From Burkholderiaceae bacterium (lineage in GTDB: Bacteria > Pseudomonadota > Gammaproteobacteria > Burkholderiales > Burkholderiaceae_C): DNA of 64,000 nt. Within the stretch, counting starts at the first letter, position 1, and each line of letters begins with the position of its first letter. The position numbers were made by a program, and so were the translations under genes. The stretch lies in contig JAUYTN010000025.1 of assembly GCA_030695205.1 (NCBI GenBank), positions 62,001 through 126,000 of the forward strand, written 5' to 3'. Below are positions 1 to 9,960 of this stretch, in pieces. A model generated the notes under the pieces. That model did no database searches. It saw nothing but the letters and a program-made list of their open reading frames with translations, and was not told the DNA's origin.

Positions 1-501
1 GTGCACCGCATGGGCACGGCGCAAAGTGCTGGCAGACACTTCGCTCAGGCCAATGGCCCGCACCTTGCCCGCCTGCACCAGGTCCGCCATGGCGCCCACA
101 CTGTCTTCAATCGGCACCTCGCGGTCCAGCCGATGCAGATACAGCAGGTCGATGGCGTCGGTGTTGAGGCGCTGCAAACTGGCCTCGCAGCTGGCCCTGA
201 TGCTGTGGGGCCGCCCATCGATGCGCCGCTCTGCCCCCGACTGCGGATGGTTCAGTCCGCACTTGGTGGACAACACCACCTGCTGACGGCGGGCACCCAT
301 CCAACGCCCCAGCAGCTCTTCGTTGGCACCGTTGCCATACAAGGCCGCTGTGTCCAGGCAGTTCACACCGCGCTCCAGGGCTTCGTCCAGCACACTCAGC
401 GCCTGGTCAATCGGCACCGCATCCCCATACCCATGGCTGAACCCCATGCAGCCCAGCCCCAGGGGGAACACCTTCAACGGACCTATCCATCGCTCTTTCA
501 T
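1..501 (-). CDS. Aldo/keto reductase, 3' part cut by window edge
   Basis: The visible 167 codons encode the N-terminal half of a TIM-barrel NADPH-dependent aldo/keto reductase, a cytoplasmic carbonyl reductase. The family's catalytic tetrad can be read: Asp and Tyr in LDTAALYGNG, Lys in STKCG, and His in LLYLHRLD. The protein opens with MKERWIGPLKVFPLGLGCMG, a typical first barrel strand. The ATG at 501 has a purine-rich GAGAGG a few bases upstream, which supports this start. The gene is divergent from a HxlR-type regulator across a 380-bp gap, an arrangement common for a regulator and its target. The substrate cannot be told. The C-terminal half, with most cofactor-binding residues, lies outside the window. 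Confidence 0.9.
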   Translation of the reverse strand, partial: MKERWIGPLKVFPLGLGCMGFSHGYGDAVPIDQALSVLDEALERGVNCLDTAALYGNGANEELLGRWMGARRQQVVLSTKCGLNHPQSGAERRIDGRPHSIRASCEASLQRLNTDAIDLLYLHRLDREVPIEDSVGAMADLVQAGKVRAIGLSEVSASTLRRAHAVH

Positions 502-881
502 AGCGCCTCTCTGCTGCCAACCCGGGCCTGCCCAACGCCGCCCGCCATGGCCCACAGTTTACGGTTGCTGCATCACCCTGACCGATCGGTGGAGCACCAC
601 CAGCAGCGCACAACAACGGTGCTCACATACCCAGACAGCAGATTCAACACAATGAATTTTTAGCTAGCAAAGTCGGAGCAGTATTCATTTTGGCTTATAG
701 TTGAAACTTCGCGGGCAAGCAGTTGTCGGTCACCGCCAGATTGACCATAATCGGTTGCTGTTGGGGGTCCTTGCCACCCACGCCGACCAAACGGCAGTGT
801 CCGCAAACGGCGCCATTTGCGCCACCCAGTCCACCCACCCACCGCTGCCAGACACACTGATCCCCGAGGAGAAAAACCTTC
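502..881. other. Divergent intergenic region
   Basis: This gap lies between the divergent aldo/keto reductase and HxlR genes. I see no coding sequence that looks real in it. The stretch from about 645 to 705 is distinctly AT-richer than its surroundings and is the likely place for back-to-back promoters and an operator. No convincing -35/-10 pair or clear palindrome could be fixed. Confidence 0.4.
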
Positions 882-1205
882 ATGAGTTACAAGAACAACA
901 CCGCCGTCTCTCAACTGTTCGAGCTGCTGGAGTGCCGCTACGCCCTGCGTGTGCTGTGGGCGCTCAAAGACGGTCATCCCCAGACCTTCCGGTTGCTGCA
1001 AGACAGCGTGGGCGGTGTCACCCCCAACACCCTCAACACCCGCCTCAAAGACCTGCGGGGCGCAGGGCTGATTGACCACGGTGGCAGTGGCTATGCCCTT
1101 ACCAAAACCGGTCTGGACCTGCTGAAGAGACTGAACGACCTGCAGGCTTTCTCCAACAAATGGGCAGCCGCCCAGGCCAAGCTGGCCGACGCAGCCACCC
1201 GCTGA
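882..1205 (+). CDS. HxlR-family winged-helix transcriptional regulator
   Basis: This is a 107-residue DNA-binding protein of the HxlR family, dimeric winged-helix regulators that often respond to aldehydes, quinones or redox stress. The family pattern is visible: a cysteine at residue 18 in LLECRYALRVLWAL, the recognition-helix region VTPNTLNTRLKDLRGAGLI, and a wing ending near GSGYALTKTG. The length is normal for the family. A GAGGAG ribosome-binding site lies 8 bases before the ATG. It sits divergent to the aldo/keto reductase gene and may control it; that link is inferred from position alone. Confidence 0.85.
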   Translation: MSYKNNTAVSQLFELLECRYALRVLWALKDGHPQTFRLLQDSVGGVTPNTLNTRLKDLRGAGLIDHGGSGYALTKTGLDLLKRLNDLQAFSNKWAAAQAKLADAATR

Positions 1206-1480
1206 GGCGCGCAAGGCACAGGCCAGTCTGGGGGCACTGGCGCACCGCTCGACCAGGGGCCACCAGGGCCTTTGGCGCCCGCCGACCAGGCAACACCTGC
1301 GCTGGCCGTGGCTCCCCCCCACCCCAATCCCCTCTGCAAGTCCCATCCACAGGCACCGCGAACCCAGCGCAACCCCGGGGCAGACCGCCTTCCGCCCCCA
1401 AGCGGCGGCCCTCCACCATGCTGGACCATCTACCAGCCATCTGACGGCTGCCAGCCGCTGTGCGTGCTCCATCAATGCCC
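1206..1480. other. Gene-free stretch before the heat-shock operon
   Basis: Together with the promoter and leader to 1542 this makes a gap of more than 300 bases. It is C-rich and holds no credible reading frame, hairpin terminator or repeat that I can see. The only clear element is the sigma-32 promoter at its right end. Confidence 0.4.
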
Positions 1481-1508
1481 CTTGAAAACACCTGGCGATG
1501 CCCCATGT
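1481..1508 (+). promoter_or_regulatory. Sigma-32 heat-shock promoter of grpE
   Basis: CTTGAAA at 1481-1487, a 13-base spacer, then CCCCATGT at 1501-1508. This matches the enterobacterial RpoH consensus (CTTGAAA, 13-15 bases, CCCCATNT) at every fixed position. It lies 35 bases before the chosen grpE start. It also argues against an upstream in-frame start at 1498, which would fall inside the promoter. Confidence 0.85.
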
Positions 1509-1542
1509 GTCCCCCACAGACCACTACACAACCATTCCAACC

Positions 1543-2142
1543 ATGAACCAGACTCCGGAGAACACCCCCCCCGTTGCACCCGCCCCCATGGCCGGCACCG
1601 CGCAGCCAGCAGCTGACCTCATTGGCGACATGTCTCCCGAAGAACGGGAAGCCGCAGCGGCCGCTGACCAGGCCGATGGCCTGCAGGCACTCGGGCAGGA
1701 ATTGGAGCGTGCCAAGGCGCAAAACGCCGAGTTGGCCGATCAGTTTCTGCGTGCCAAGGCCGAGGCAGACAATGCCCGGCGCCGGGCAGATGAAGAAGTG
1801 GCCAAGGCCAGGAGGTTTGCGGTGGACAGCTTTGCCGAAAGCCTGCTGCCCGTCGTTGACAGCTTGGAGGCAGGCTTGTCGGTGCAAACCGCCACCATCG
1901 AACAAATCCGCGAGGGTGCCAGCGCCACCCTCCAACAGCTGCTCAGCGCCCTCGCCCGCCACAAAGTGGTCCCGATTGCGCCCGACGCAGGCGCCAAATT
2001 CGACCCTCACATGCACCAGGCCATCAGCATGGTGCCAGCCGACCAGGAAGCCAACACCGTGGTAGCAGTATTGCAAAAAGGCTACCAAATGGCCGAGCGC
2101 GTACTGCGTCCGGCACTGGTCACGGTCGCAGCCCCCAAATAA
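1543..2142 (+). CDS. grpE: Nucleotide exchange factor GrpE
   Basis: This 199-residue protein is the exchange factor that releases ADP from DnaK in the cytoplasmic chaperone cycle. The N-terminal half is a long coiled coil rich in Glu, Ala and Arg ([20 protein letters not shown]). The C-terminal part carries the GrpE signature region, with [23 protein letters not shown] and RPALVTVA. The start MNQTPENTP is chosen because the earlier in-frame codon overlaps the sigma-32 -10 element. The order grpE-dnaK-dnaJ is standard for betaproteobacteria. No strong ribosome-binding site is visible before the start. Confidence 0.95.
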   Translation: MNQTPENTPPVAPAPMAGTAQPAADLIGDMSPEEREAAAAADQADGLQALGQELERAKAQNAELADQFLRAKAEADNARRRADEEVAKARRFAVDSFAESLLPVVDSLEAGLSVQTATIEQIREGASATLQQLLSALARHKVVPIAPDAGAKFDPHMHQAISMVPADQEANTVVAVLQKGYQMAERVLRPALVTVAAPK

Positions 2143-2186
2143 ACGCCCGTCGGGTTGGATGGCTGTGCATTTTCAACGCCCAGCCC

Positions 2187-2214
2187 CTTGAAACCAAGAT
2201 AGCGGCCCGCACCT
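2187..2214 (+). promoter_or_regulatory. Second sigma-32-like promoter before dnaK
   Basis: CTTGAAA at 2187-2193, a 13-base spacer, then CCGCACCT at 2207-2214. The -35 is perfect. The -10 matches the sigma-32 consensus at most positions but not all. It sits between grpE and dnaK and would give dnaK its own heat-shock promoter. Confidence 0.6.
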
Positions 2215-2253
2215 CTTGCGCATCCAAATTTTTTCAATATTCAGGAGTTCGTC

Positions 2254-4203
<1,950 letters not shown>

Positions 4204-4307
4204 TGCACAGGGCCCTGGTGGCCCTTAGCCCACCCCGCCGCCGCGTCCGGGCACCCCAAAAAGGCCCGGCGCGGCGTTTGTGTTCAACCGATGCACGGTA
4301 AACCCAG

Positions 4308-5429
4308 ATGGCCAAACGAGACTTTTACGAAGTGCTGGGCGTTCCCAAGAACGCCAGCGATGACGAAATCAAGAAGGCATACCGCAAGCTGGCCATGAAG
4401 CACCACCCTGACCGCAACCAGGGTGACGCGGCCAAGGCAGCCGAAGAAAAATTCAAAGAGGCCAAAGAGGCCTACGAGATGCTGAGCGACCCCCAAAAGC
4501 GAGCCGCCTACGACCAACACGGCCACGCCGGTGTAGACCCCAACATGCGCGGCGGGGCCGAAGGTTTCGGCGGATTTGGCGAGAGCTTTGGCGACATTTT
4601 TGGTGACATCTTTGGTGGCCAACGCGCCCGGGGTGGCCGTCAGGTCTACCGGGGCAACGACCTGTCCTACGCCATGGAAATCAGCCTGGAAGAGGCTGCC
4701 AACGGCAAGGAAGCCCAAATCCGCATCCCTTCCTGGGACGACTGCGACACCTGCAAAGGCACGGGTGCCAAACCCGGCACCTCCGTCAAAACCTGCCCCA
4801 CCTGCCACGGATCGGGCGCGGTGCAGATGCGCCAGGGTTTTTTCAGCGTGCAGCAAACCTGCCCACACTGCCACGGCACGGGCAAGATCATTCCCGAGCC
4901 CTGTACCGTCTGCAATGGCCAGGGCAAGGTCAAGAAGCACAAAACGCTGGAAGTCAAAATCCCGGCTGGCATCGACGACGGCATGCGCATCCGCAGCGCG
5001 GGCAACGGCGAGCCTGGGCACAACGGCGGCCCGTCGGGGGATTTGTTCATTGAAATCCGGCTGCGCAAGCACGATATCTTCGAACGCGATGGAGACGACC
5101 TGCACTGCCATGTGCCCGTCAACATGTGCACCGCTACCCTCGGTGGCGAGATTGATGTGCCCACGCTGGGCGGCAAGGCGACCATCGACATTCCCGAAGG
5201 CACGCAGCACGGCAAAACCTTCCGGCTGCGGGGCAAGGGCATCAAGGGGGTGCGGGCCAGCTACCCGGGCGACCTGTACTGCCACATATCGGTTGAAACG
5301 CCGGTCAAACTCACCGAGCACCAGCGCAAGCTGATCAAAGAGCTGGACGAGTCCTTCAAAAAAGGCGGAGGCAAACACAGCCCCAACGAAGGCAGCTGGT
5401 TTGAGAAGGCCAAGTCGTTTTTCAGCTGA
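4308..5429 (+). CDS. dnaJ: Co-chaperone DnaJ (Hsp40)
   Basis: This 373-residue type I Hsp40 delivers unfolded substrates to DnaK and stimulates its ATPase. The J domain spans about residues 1-70, with the essential HPD in [11 protein letters not shown] Gly/Phe-rich linker ([19 protein letters not shown]) follows. The zinc-binding region holds four CxxCxGxG repeats: [24 protein letters not shown] and CTVCNGQG. The C-terminal substrate-binding domains are complete. The gene follows dnaK by about 100 bases with no visible promoter of its own, and ends just before a strong terminator. Confidence 0.98.
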   Translation: MAKRDFYEVLGVPKNASDDEIKKAYRKLAMKHHPDRNQGDAAKAAEEKFKEAKEAYEMLSDPQKRAAYDQHGHAGVDPNMRGGAEGFGGFGESFGDIFGDIFGGQRARGGRQVYRGNDLSYAMEISLEEAANGKEAQIRIPSWDDCDTCKGTGAKPGTSVKTCPTCHGSGAVQMRQGFFSVQQTCPHCHGTGKIIPEPCTVCNGQGKVKKHKTLEVKIPAGIDDGMRIRSAGNGEPGHNGGPSGDLFIEIRLRKHDIFERDGDDLHCHVPVNMCTATLGGEIDVPTLGGKATIDIPEGTQHGKTFRLRGKGIKGVRASYPGDLYCHISVETPVKLTEHQRKLIKELDESFKKGGGKHSPNEGSWFEKAKSFFS

Positions 5430-5458
5430 CCCACCCAAAGCTCCTGCTTCAGTAGCTG

Positions 5459-5495
5459 ACGCCACCCGCTGCACAAGCGCTGGTGGCGTTTTTTA
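5459..5495 (+). terminator. Rho-independent terminator after dnaJ
   Basis: The 8-base arms ACGCCACC (5459-5466) and GGTGGCGT (5482-5489) enclose an inner CGCT/AGCG pairing and are followed at once by a run of T. It closes the grpE-dnaK-dnaJ transcription unit. Confidence 0.85.
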
Positions 5496-5534
5496 TTGAA
5501 AATATGACCCACCCATGACCTCTACACTGTGGGC

Positions 5535-6899
5535 ATGAGCGTCAACATCACTTTTCTGGGTGGAGCGGGCACGGTCACCGGCTCCAAGTACCTCGTGCAA
5601 CACGGAGGGCGGCAGTTGCTGGTGGACTGTGGCCTGTTTCAGGGCTACAAACAGCTGCGCCTGCGCAACTGGCGGCCCCTGCCGGTGGAGCCCAACCACA
5701 TCGATGCAGCCATCCTGACGCACGCCCACCTGGACCACAGCGGCTACGTGCCCCTGCTGGTGCGCGAAGGCTTCAGAGGCAAGGTATGGTGCACCCCCGC
5801 CACCCGGGATCTCGCACGCATCCTTCTGCCCGACAGCGGCCACATCCAGGAAGAGGACGCGGCCTTTGCCAACCGCAAGGGCTTCTCCAAACACAGCCCT
5901 GCCCTGCCCCTGTACACCGAAGACGACGCCATGCGCAGCCTCAAGCAGCTGCGCATCGCCCACCCGCATGAGGTGTTCGAACCCATTGCAGGCTGGCAGG
6001 CCAGGTTTTTTGGGGCGGGTCACATCCTGGGAGCCGCCAGCCTGCTGCTGGAGGTGGGCGGGCGGCGGATTCTGTTCTCCGGCGATCTGGGTCGGCCAGA
6101 CGACGTGCTGATGAACGCCCCCGAGTTGCCCCCAGCTGCCGACGCGGTGCTGATCGAATCCACCTACGGCGACCGCAGCCACCCGATGGAGAACCTGGCC
6201 GACGAACTCGGCCCCGCCCTGCAGCGGGTGGCAGCCAGGGGCGGTACTGCGGTGGTGCCGGTGTTTGCCGTCGGCCGGGCTCAGGCCCTGCTCCACACCA
6301 TTGCCCAACTCAAGGCCGCGGGCCGCATTCCACACCACCTGCCCATCTACCTGGACAGCCCCATGGCTATCCACACCACCGGCCTGTTTGCCCAGCACCT
6401 GGGTGAACACCGGCTCAGTGCCGCACAGTGCCGGGACATGGAGCGTGTCGCCACCATGACCACCACGCCCGACGAGTCCAAAGCCATTGCCCACCAGCAC
6501 GGTCCCAAGGTGATTCTGTCGGCCAGTGGCATGGCCACCGGTGGCCGGGTGTTGCACCACCTCGCCCGTGAACTCAGCGACCACCGGAACATGGTCGTCC
6601 TCACCGGCTACCAGGCACCCGGCACCCGAGGCGCCACCCTGGCCCAAGGGGCCAGCCATCTGCGCATCCACGGGCAGGACGTGCCGGTGCGTGCTGAACT
6701 CGTGAAGCTGCAATCTGCCTCGGCCCACGCCGATGGTGACCAGTTGCTGGCCTGGCTGGCCAAGCTGCCTCAGGCACCCGACAACGTGTTTGTGGTGCAT
6801 GGCGATGCCGAGGCCTCCGACCAGTTGCGCCACCGCATCCACTGCGAGCTGAAGTGGCCGGTAACCACCCCAGAGCACGGTGCCACCTGGCCTGTATAA
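5535..6899 (+). CDS. MBL-fold/beta-CASP metallo-hydrolase
   Basis: This 454-residue protein belongs to the metallo-beta-lactamase superfamily with a beta-CASP domain, the group of RNA-processing nucleases related to CPSF-73/YSH1. The metal-binding motif THAHLDHSGYV is near residue 65. Further landmarks are GAGHILGAAS, the acidic FSGDLGRPDD, IESTYGDRSH, the beta-CASP segment ILSASGMATGGRVLHH and the C-terminal SAHADGDQL. All metal ligands appear present, so it should be active; RNA is the expected substrate from the family. The start is uncertain: a GTG six bases upstream (5529) is equally possible and neither has a clear ribosome-binding site. Confidence 0.85.
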   Translation: MSVNITFLGGAGTVTGSKYLVQHGGRQLLVDCGLFQGYKQLRLRNWRPLPVEPNHIDAAILTHAHLDHSGYVPLLVREGFRGKVWCTPATRDLARILLPDSGHIQEEDAAFANRKGFSKHSPALPLYTEDDAMRSLKQLRIAHPHEVFEPIAGWQARFFGAGHILGAASLLLEVGGRRILFSGDLGRPDDVLMNAPELPPAADAVLIESTYGDRSHPMENLADELGPALQRVAARGGTAVVPVFAVGRAQALLHTIAQLKAAGRIPHHLPIYLDSPMAIHTTGLFAQHLGEHRLSAAQCRDMERVATMTTTPDESKAIAHQHGPKVILSASGMATGGRVLHHLARELSDHRNMVVLTGYQAPGTRGATLAQGASHLRIHGQDVPVRAELVKLQSASAHADGDQLLAWLAKLPQAPDNVFVVHGDAEASDQLRHRIHCELKWPVTTPEHGATWPV

Positions 6900-6905
6900 A
6901 GTCGC

Positions 6906-6949
6906 AGCAAACTATTTAATACAGACAAGCGTAAATGGCATTTTTTATT
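6906..6949 (+). repeat. Dispersed repeat, copy a
   Basis: It shares AACTATTTAATA, ACAAGCG and GGCATTTTT with other copies in this window, most closely the copy at 35751-35804 read on the other strand. The ATG of the following transglycosylase gene lies inside it. Confidence 0.7.
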
Positions 6950-8218
6950 CATAACTTCAAGTTGACTACCCTGTACACCCTGGTGCCATTGGCACTGGTG
7001 GCCTCTCAAGGTCTTGTCAGTTCCGCCTGGGGCCAGGCACCCCAACCGCAAGCAGCCCCCACCCTCAGCCCCGCCAGTTGGAACCAGTGTCTCCAGCGGC
7101 TGCAACCCACCGCCCAAAGCGCCGGGGTAACAGCCGCCACCTGGCTCACCCACCTGGAAGGCATACAGCCCGATGCCGCCGTGCTGACCAAGCTGGACAA
7201 CCAACCCGAGTTCAAAACACCCATTTGGGACTACCTGGCCGCCCTGGTGGACGACGAACGGGTGGCCGATGGCCAGCGGTACATGGCGCTGCACGCCGCC
7301 ACGCTGCAGGCAGTGGCCGCGCGCTACGGGGTAGACCCGGCCACCGTGGTGGCGGTGTGGGGGGTGGAGAGCAACTTCGGCCAGAGCTTTGGCCGCTATC
7401 CCCTGGTGCAGGCACTGGGTACCCTGAGCTGCTTCGGTCGGCGCCAGGCGTTTTTTCAGAAAGAGCTGTACGCCACGCTGCGCATTCTGCAAGGTGGCCA
7501 TGTCGCGCCCGAGGCAATGGTGGGCTCATGGGCGGGTGCGTTCGGGCACACCCAGTTCATGCCGACCACCTACGAGCGGCTGGCGGTGGACTTTGATGGT
7601 GACGGCCGCCGCGACCTGACGTCCAGCATTCCAGACGCACTGGCCTCCACCGCCCACTTTCTGCAAAAGGCGGGCTGGCGCACGGGCCTGGTGTGGGGAG
7701 CCGAGGTCAAGCTGCCCACGGGTGTGTCCACCCAAGGCGAAGGCCGCCGCACCAAACGGCCCGCCAGCACCTGGACCGGGCGTGGCCTGCGTCTGGCCAA
7801 TGGACAAGCCATTGACAGCGTGTTCCCGCCCGATACCCCGCTGGGGCTGATGACCCCTGCCGGTGCGAACGGGCCAGCGTTTCTGGTGAGCCGCAACTTC
7901 GATGCCTTGTACAGCTACAACGCCGCCGAGAGTTATGGCTTGGCCATTGCCCACCTGTCCGACCGACTCAGGGACCAGGGCCTTCCCGGTGGGCGCATGT
8001 TCACCACCGACTGGCCCACCGACGACCCTGGCCTGTCGCGGGTGCAGCGGCGGGAGTTGCAAACCCTGCTGCTGATGCGCGGCCACGACATTGGCGAGGT
8101 GGACGGCATGCTGGGCGAAAAAAGTCGCCAGGCCATCAGGGCCGAGCAAGCCCGCTTGGGCCACGAGGTGACCGCCCGCGCCGGGCAAAAACTGCTCAAC
8201 GCACTGCAGCGCCCCTGA
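6935..8218 (+). CDS. MltB-family lytic murein transglycosylase with peptidoglycan-binding tail
   Basis: This 427-residue protein is predicted to cleave the glycan strands of peptidoglycan in the periplasm. An N-terminal hydrophobic signal peptide ends near SSAWGQA, with no lipobox. The catalytic domain carries VWGVESNFGQSFGRYPL with the likely catalytic Glu, then GSWAGAFGHTQFMPTTY and VDFDGDGRRDL. The last 60 residues (VQRRELQTLLLMRGHD, EVDGMLGEKSRQAIR) form a peptidoglycan-binding helical domain. The start codon and the first seven residues (MAFFIHN) come from the dispersed repeat, so the true start or promoter may have been reshaped by that element. No better in-frame start is visible downstream. 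Confidence 0.88.
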   Translation: MAFFIHNFKLTTLYTLVPLALVASQGLVSSAWGQAPQPQAAPTLSPASWNQCLQRLQPTAQSAGVTAATWLTHLEGIQPDAAVLTKLDNQPEFKTPIWDYLAALVDDERVADGQRYMALHAATLQAVAARYGVDPATVVAVWGVESNFGQSFGRYPLVQALGTLSCFGRRQAFFQKELYATLRILQGGHVAPEAMVGSWAGAFGHTQFMPTTYERLAVDFDGDGRRDLTSSIPDALASTAHFLQKAGWRTGLVWGAEVKLPTGVSTQGEGRRTKRPASTWTGRGLRLANGQAIDSVFPPDTPLGLMTPAGANGPAFLVSRNFDALYSYNAAESYGLAIAHLSDRLRDQGLPGGRMFTTDWPTDDPGLSRVQRRELQTLLLMRGHDIGEVDGMLGEKSRQAIRAEQARLGHEVTARAGQKLLNALQRP

Positions 8219-8258
8219 AGTAACCAGATCTGACGCATCAAGTTGCTGTCGGCAAGTG

Positions 8259-9374
8259 TCAATTCGGGTGAAGGTCAAAGCTGCCCAGCGGCTGCGCTAC
8301 CCCATTGATCAACACCTCCACCCGGTGCACACCGGGGTGGTGAACCCGAGTGGTCATGGGCGCGAGCGACACGCGCTTGGCAAAGGTCCGCACCTCCCCG
8401 GGTGCCAGGGTGGTTGCTTGGAGTTTGAACACCTTGGGCGCGGCCTGGCCGTTGGCCTTGATGTAGTGAACGCAACAATCCACCAGCACGTTCTGCGCCT
8501 GGACCTGTGGGTTGTGCAGCTCAAAGGCCACCTGAACCCATCCCCCCACCTTGGCGATGGCAGGCTCCACCCGGGCGTGGGCCAGGTTCACCTGGGCACG
8601 CGCGCCAAACCCCAACACCTCCAGCGCACCCACATCGCCCTGCTTGACGGCAAAACGCAAGGCATGGCCTACCAGCCAGCGGCGCTCGGGGCTGGCACCC
8701 ACCCACCAGCGCCGGGCCGTGTCCACCAGCACGGTGGGGTGGTCTTTGCCGATGTCGTTCAGGTTGTTGGCCACCGAGCGGCGCACGTACAGCTCAGGGT
8801 CGTCCTTCAGCCGCTCCAGCAGAGCCAACACGGGAGAAGGGTCCTCCTGAAAAGCACGCAACCGTTGACCCCAAGGCAGGCGCGGACGGGTACCCTCAGA
8901 CACCAGGCGGCGCACATGGTGGCTGGGGTCGGTGGTCCACTGCGCCAATCGCTCCAACGTGGCCTGTGTGTGGTGCTGTAAAAAAGGACGGATGCTGAAC
9001 TCGGCGGTGAAGCGCTGCGTCAACAGGTGCTGCGCCCTCATGGACGCCTCAAAGTGGTCCAGTCCAAATTCCGCCACAAAACAGGTGTGCGGCAGGTAAA
9101 AGAATGGCGCCATGGCACCCGCAGTCTCAGGCTCAGCGGATGCCTGGACCGAGGCCAGCAACACCTCCATGGCCGATTCGACATTGCCAGGCAGGTGGCG
9201 GCGGAGGGCCTGCGCCAGATGGCGACCTCGGGCCATCAGCTCCAGCAAGTCGTATCCCGCCAGGGCATCGGCCATGAACGCATCGCGGTCAAAGTGTGGG
9301 TGTACCGCCAATACCTCGCGCGCCAGGCGCTCAGGCACATCGGGCCCATAGCTGTCTTTCAGGCGCTCGGCCAC
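8259..9374 (-). CDS. AlkC-like DNA alkylation repair protein (HEAT repeats plus Ig-like domain)
   Basis: This 371-residue protein resembles the AlkC branch of HEAT-repeat DNA glycosylases, which excise alkylated bases such as 3-methyladenine without flipping them. Helical HEAT units run from about residue 20 to 255 (PSHHVRRLVSEGTRPRLPWG and ELYVRRSVANNLNDIGKDHP are typical). The last 110 residues look like the beta-rich Ig-like domain of AlkC. The GTG start at 9374 gives MAERLKDSYGPDV, a family-like N-terminus, 7 bases after the DUF1854 stop codon. It is the last gene of the ABC-DUF1854-alkC run. Why a repair enzyme sits next to cyanophycin genes is unclear; it may just be a passenger. Confidence 0.75.
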   Translation of the reverse strand: MAERLKDSYGPDVPERLAREVLAVHPHFDRDAFMADALAGYDLLELMARGRHLAQALRRHLPGNVESAMEVLLASVQASAEPETAGAMAPFFYLPHTCFVAEFGLDHFEASMRAQHLLTQRFTAEFSIRPFLQHHTQATLERLAQWTTDPSHHVRRLVSEGTRPRLPWGQRLRAFQEDPSPVLALLERLKDDPELYVRRSVANNLNDIGKDHPTVLVDTARRWWVGASPERRWLVGHALRFAVKQGDVGALEVLGFGARAQVNLAHARVEPAIAKVGGWVQVAFELHNPQVQAQNVLVDCCVHYIKANGQAAPKVFKLQATTLAPGEVRTFAKRVSLAPMTTRVHHPGVHRVEVLINGVAQPLGSFDLHPN

Positions 9375-9381
9375 ACCAGGC

Positions 9382-9960
9382 TCACAAAAACCGGTCGAGC
9401 AACTTGCGGCTGTGGCGGTCCAGCGCGAACAGATCGCGCACCAGGAACTGTACCCCGTGGCTGTCGGCCACCAGCAAGGCACCTCCGCCCAGACGGCGAA
9501 TGTCCTCCTCGCCTTTGAGCACCAGCTCAAACGCTCCCCGGTCGGTGTCGACCTGCCAGGTGCTGGGTGTGGCGTAGCTGGAGACGGCCTTCAGCCGCTG
9601 AATCTCGGGCATGAATTCCCGCTCCTGCAGCCCCCGACGCACCGCCTCCTGCACCGCCAGGGGCATGTCGGACAGGCGGTCGATCCAGGCCAGTTCGTGG
9701 CCATCGGCATCCACCAGCGACAGGCCCTCCTCGGCCGCAGAAATGGGGAAGGCACGCACGGGCATCACCCCCACACTCACGCGCCCATCGGCGCCGGTAA
9801 ACACCAGCCTGCCCGCCCCATTCCAATGCAAGTGATCGGCCCGGATGATGGCCTGGGCCACCTCGGTGGCGGTGGCGGTGGCAGTTTCTGTATTGGTTTC
9901 GGAACTGGTGGCGAAGCCATTGGACGGGCTGCCCGGGTGTGTACCAACTGCTGGGTTCAT
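9382..9960 (-). CDS. DUF1854 family protein, cyanophycin-associated
   Basis: This 192-residue soluble protein has no known enzymatic motif. I recognise it as the DUF1854 protein that repeatedly accompanies cyanophycin synthetase pairs and their ABC transporter in betaproteobacteria. A Thr/Ala/Glu-rich N-terminus (about residues 18-34) precedes the conserved core, with VGVMPVRAFPISA, GLSLVDADGHELAW and VRRGLQEREFMPEI. The start codon overlaps the stop codon of the ABC transporter gene (ATGA), so the two are translationally coupled and probably work together. Function is unknown. Confidence 0.75.
   Translation of the reverse strand: MNPAVGTHPGSPSNGFATSSETNTETATATATEVAQAIIRADHLHWNGAGRLVFTGADGRVSVGVMPVRAFPISAAEEGLSLVDADGHELAWIDRLSDMPLAVQEAVRRGLQEREFMPEIQRLKAVSSYATPSTWQVDTDRGAFELVLKGEEDIRRLGGGALLVADSHGVQFLVRDLFALDRHSRKLLDRFL

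Noticed and set aside
660..1517. Long minus-strand frame over the HxlR gene
   Set aside because: It is a shadow of the HxlR gene and the GC-rich gap; no family resemblance, Trp/Cys/Gly-rich composition.
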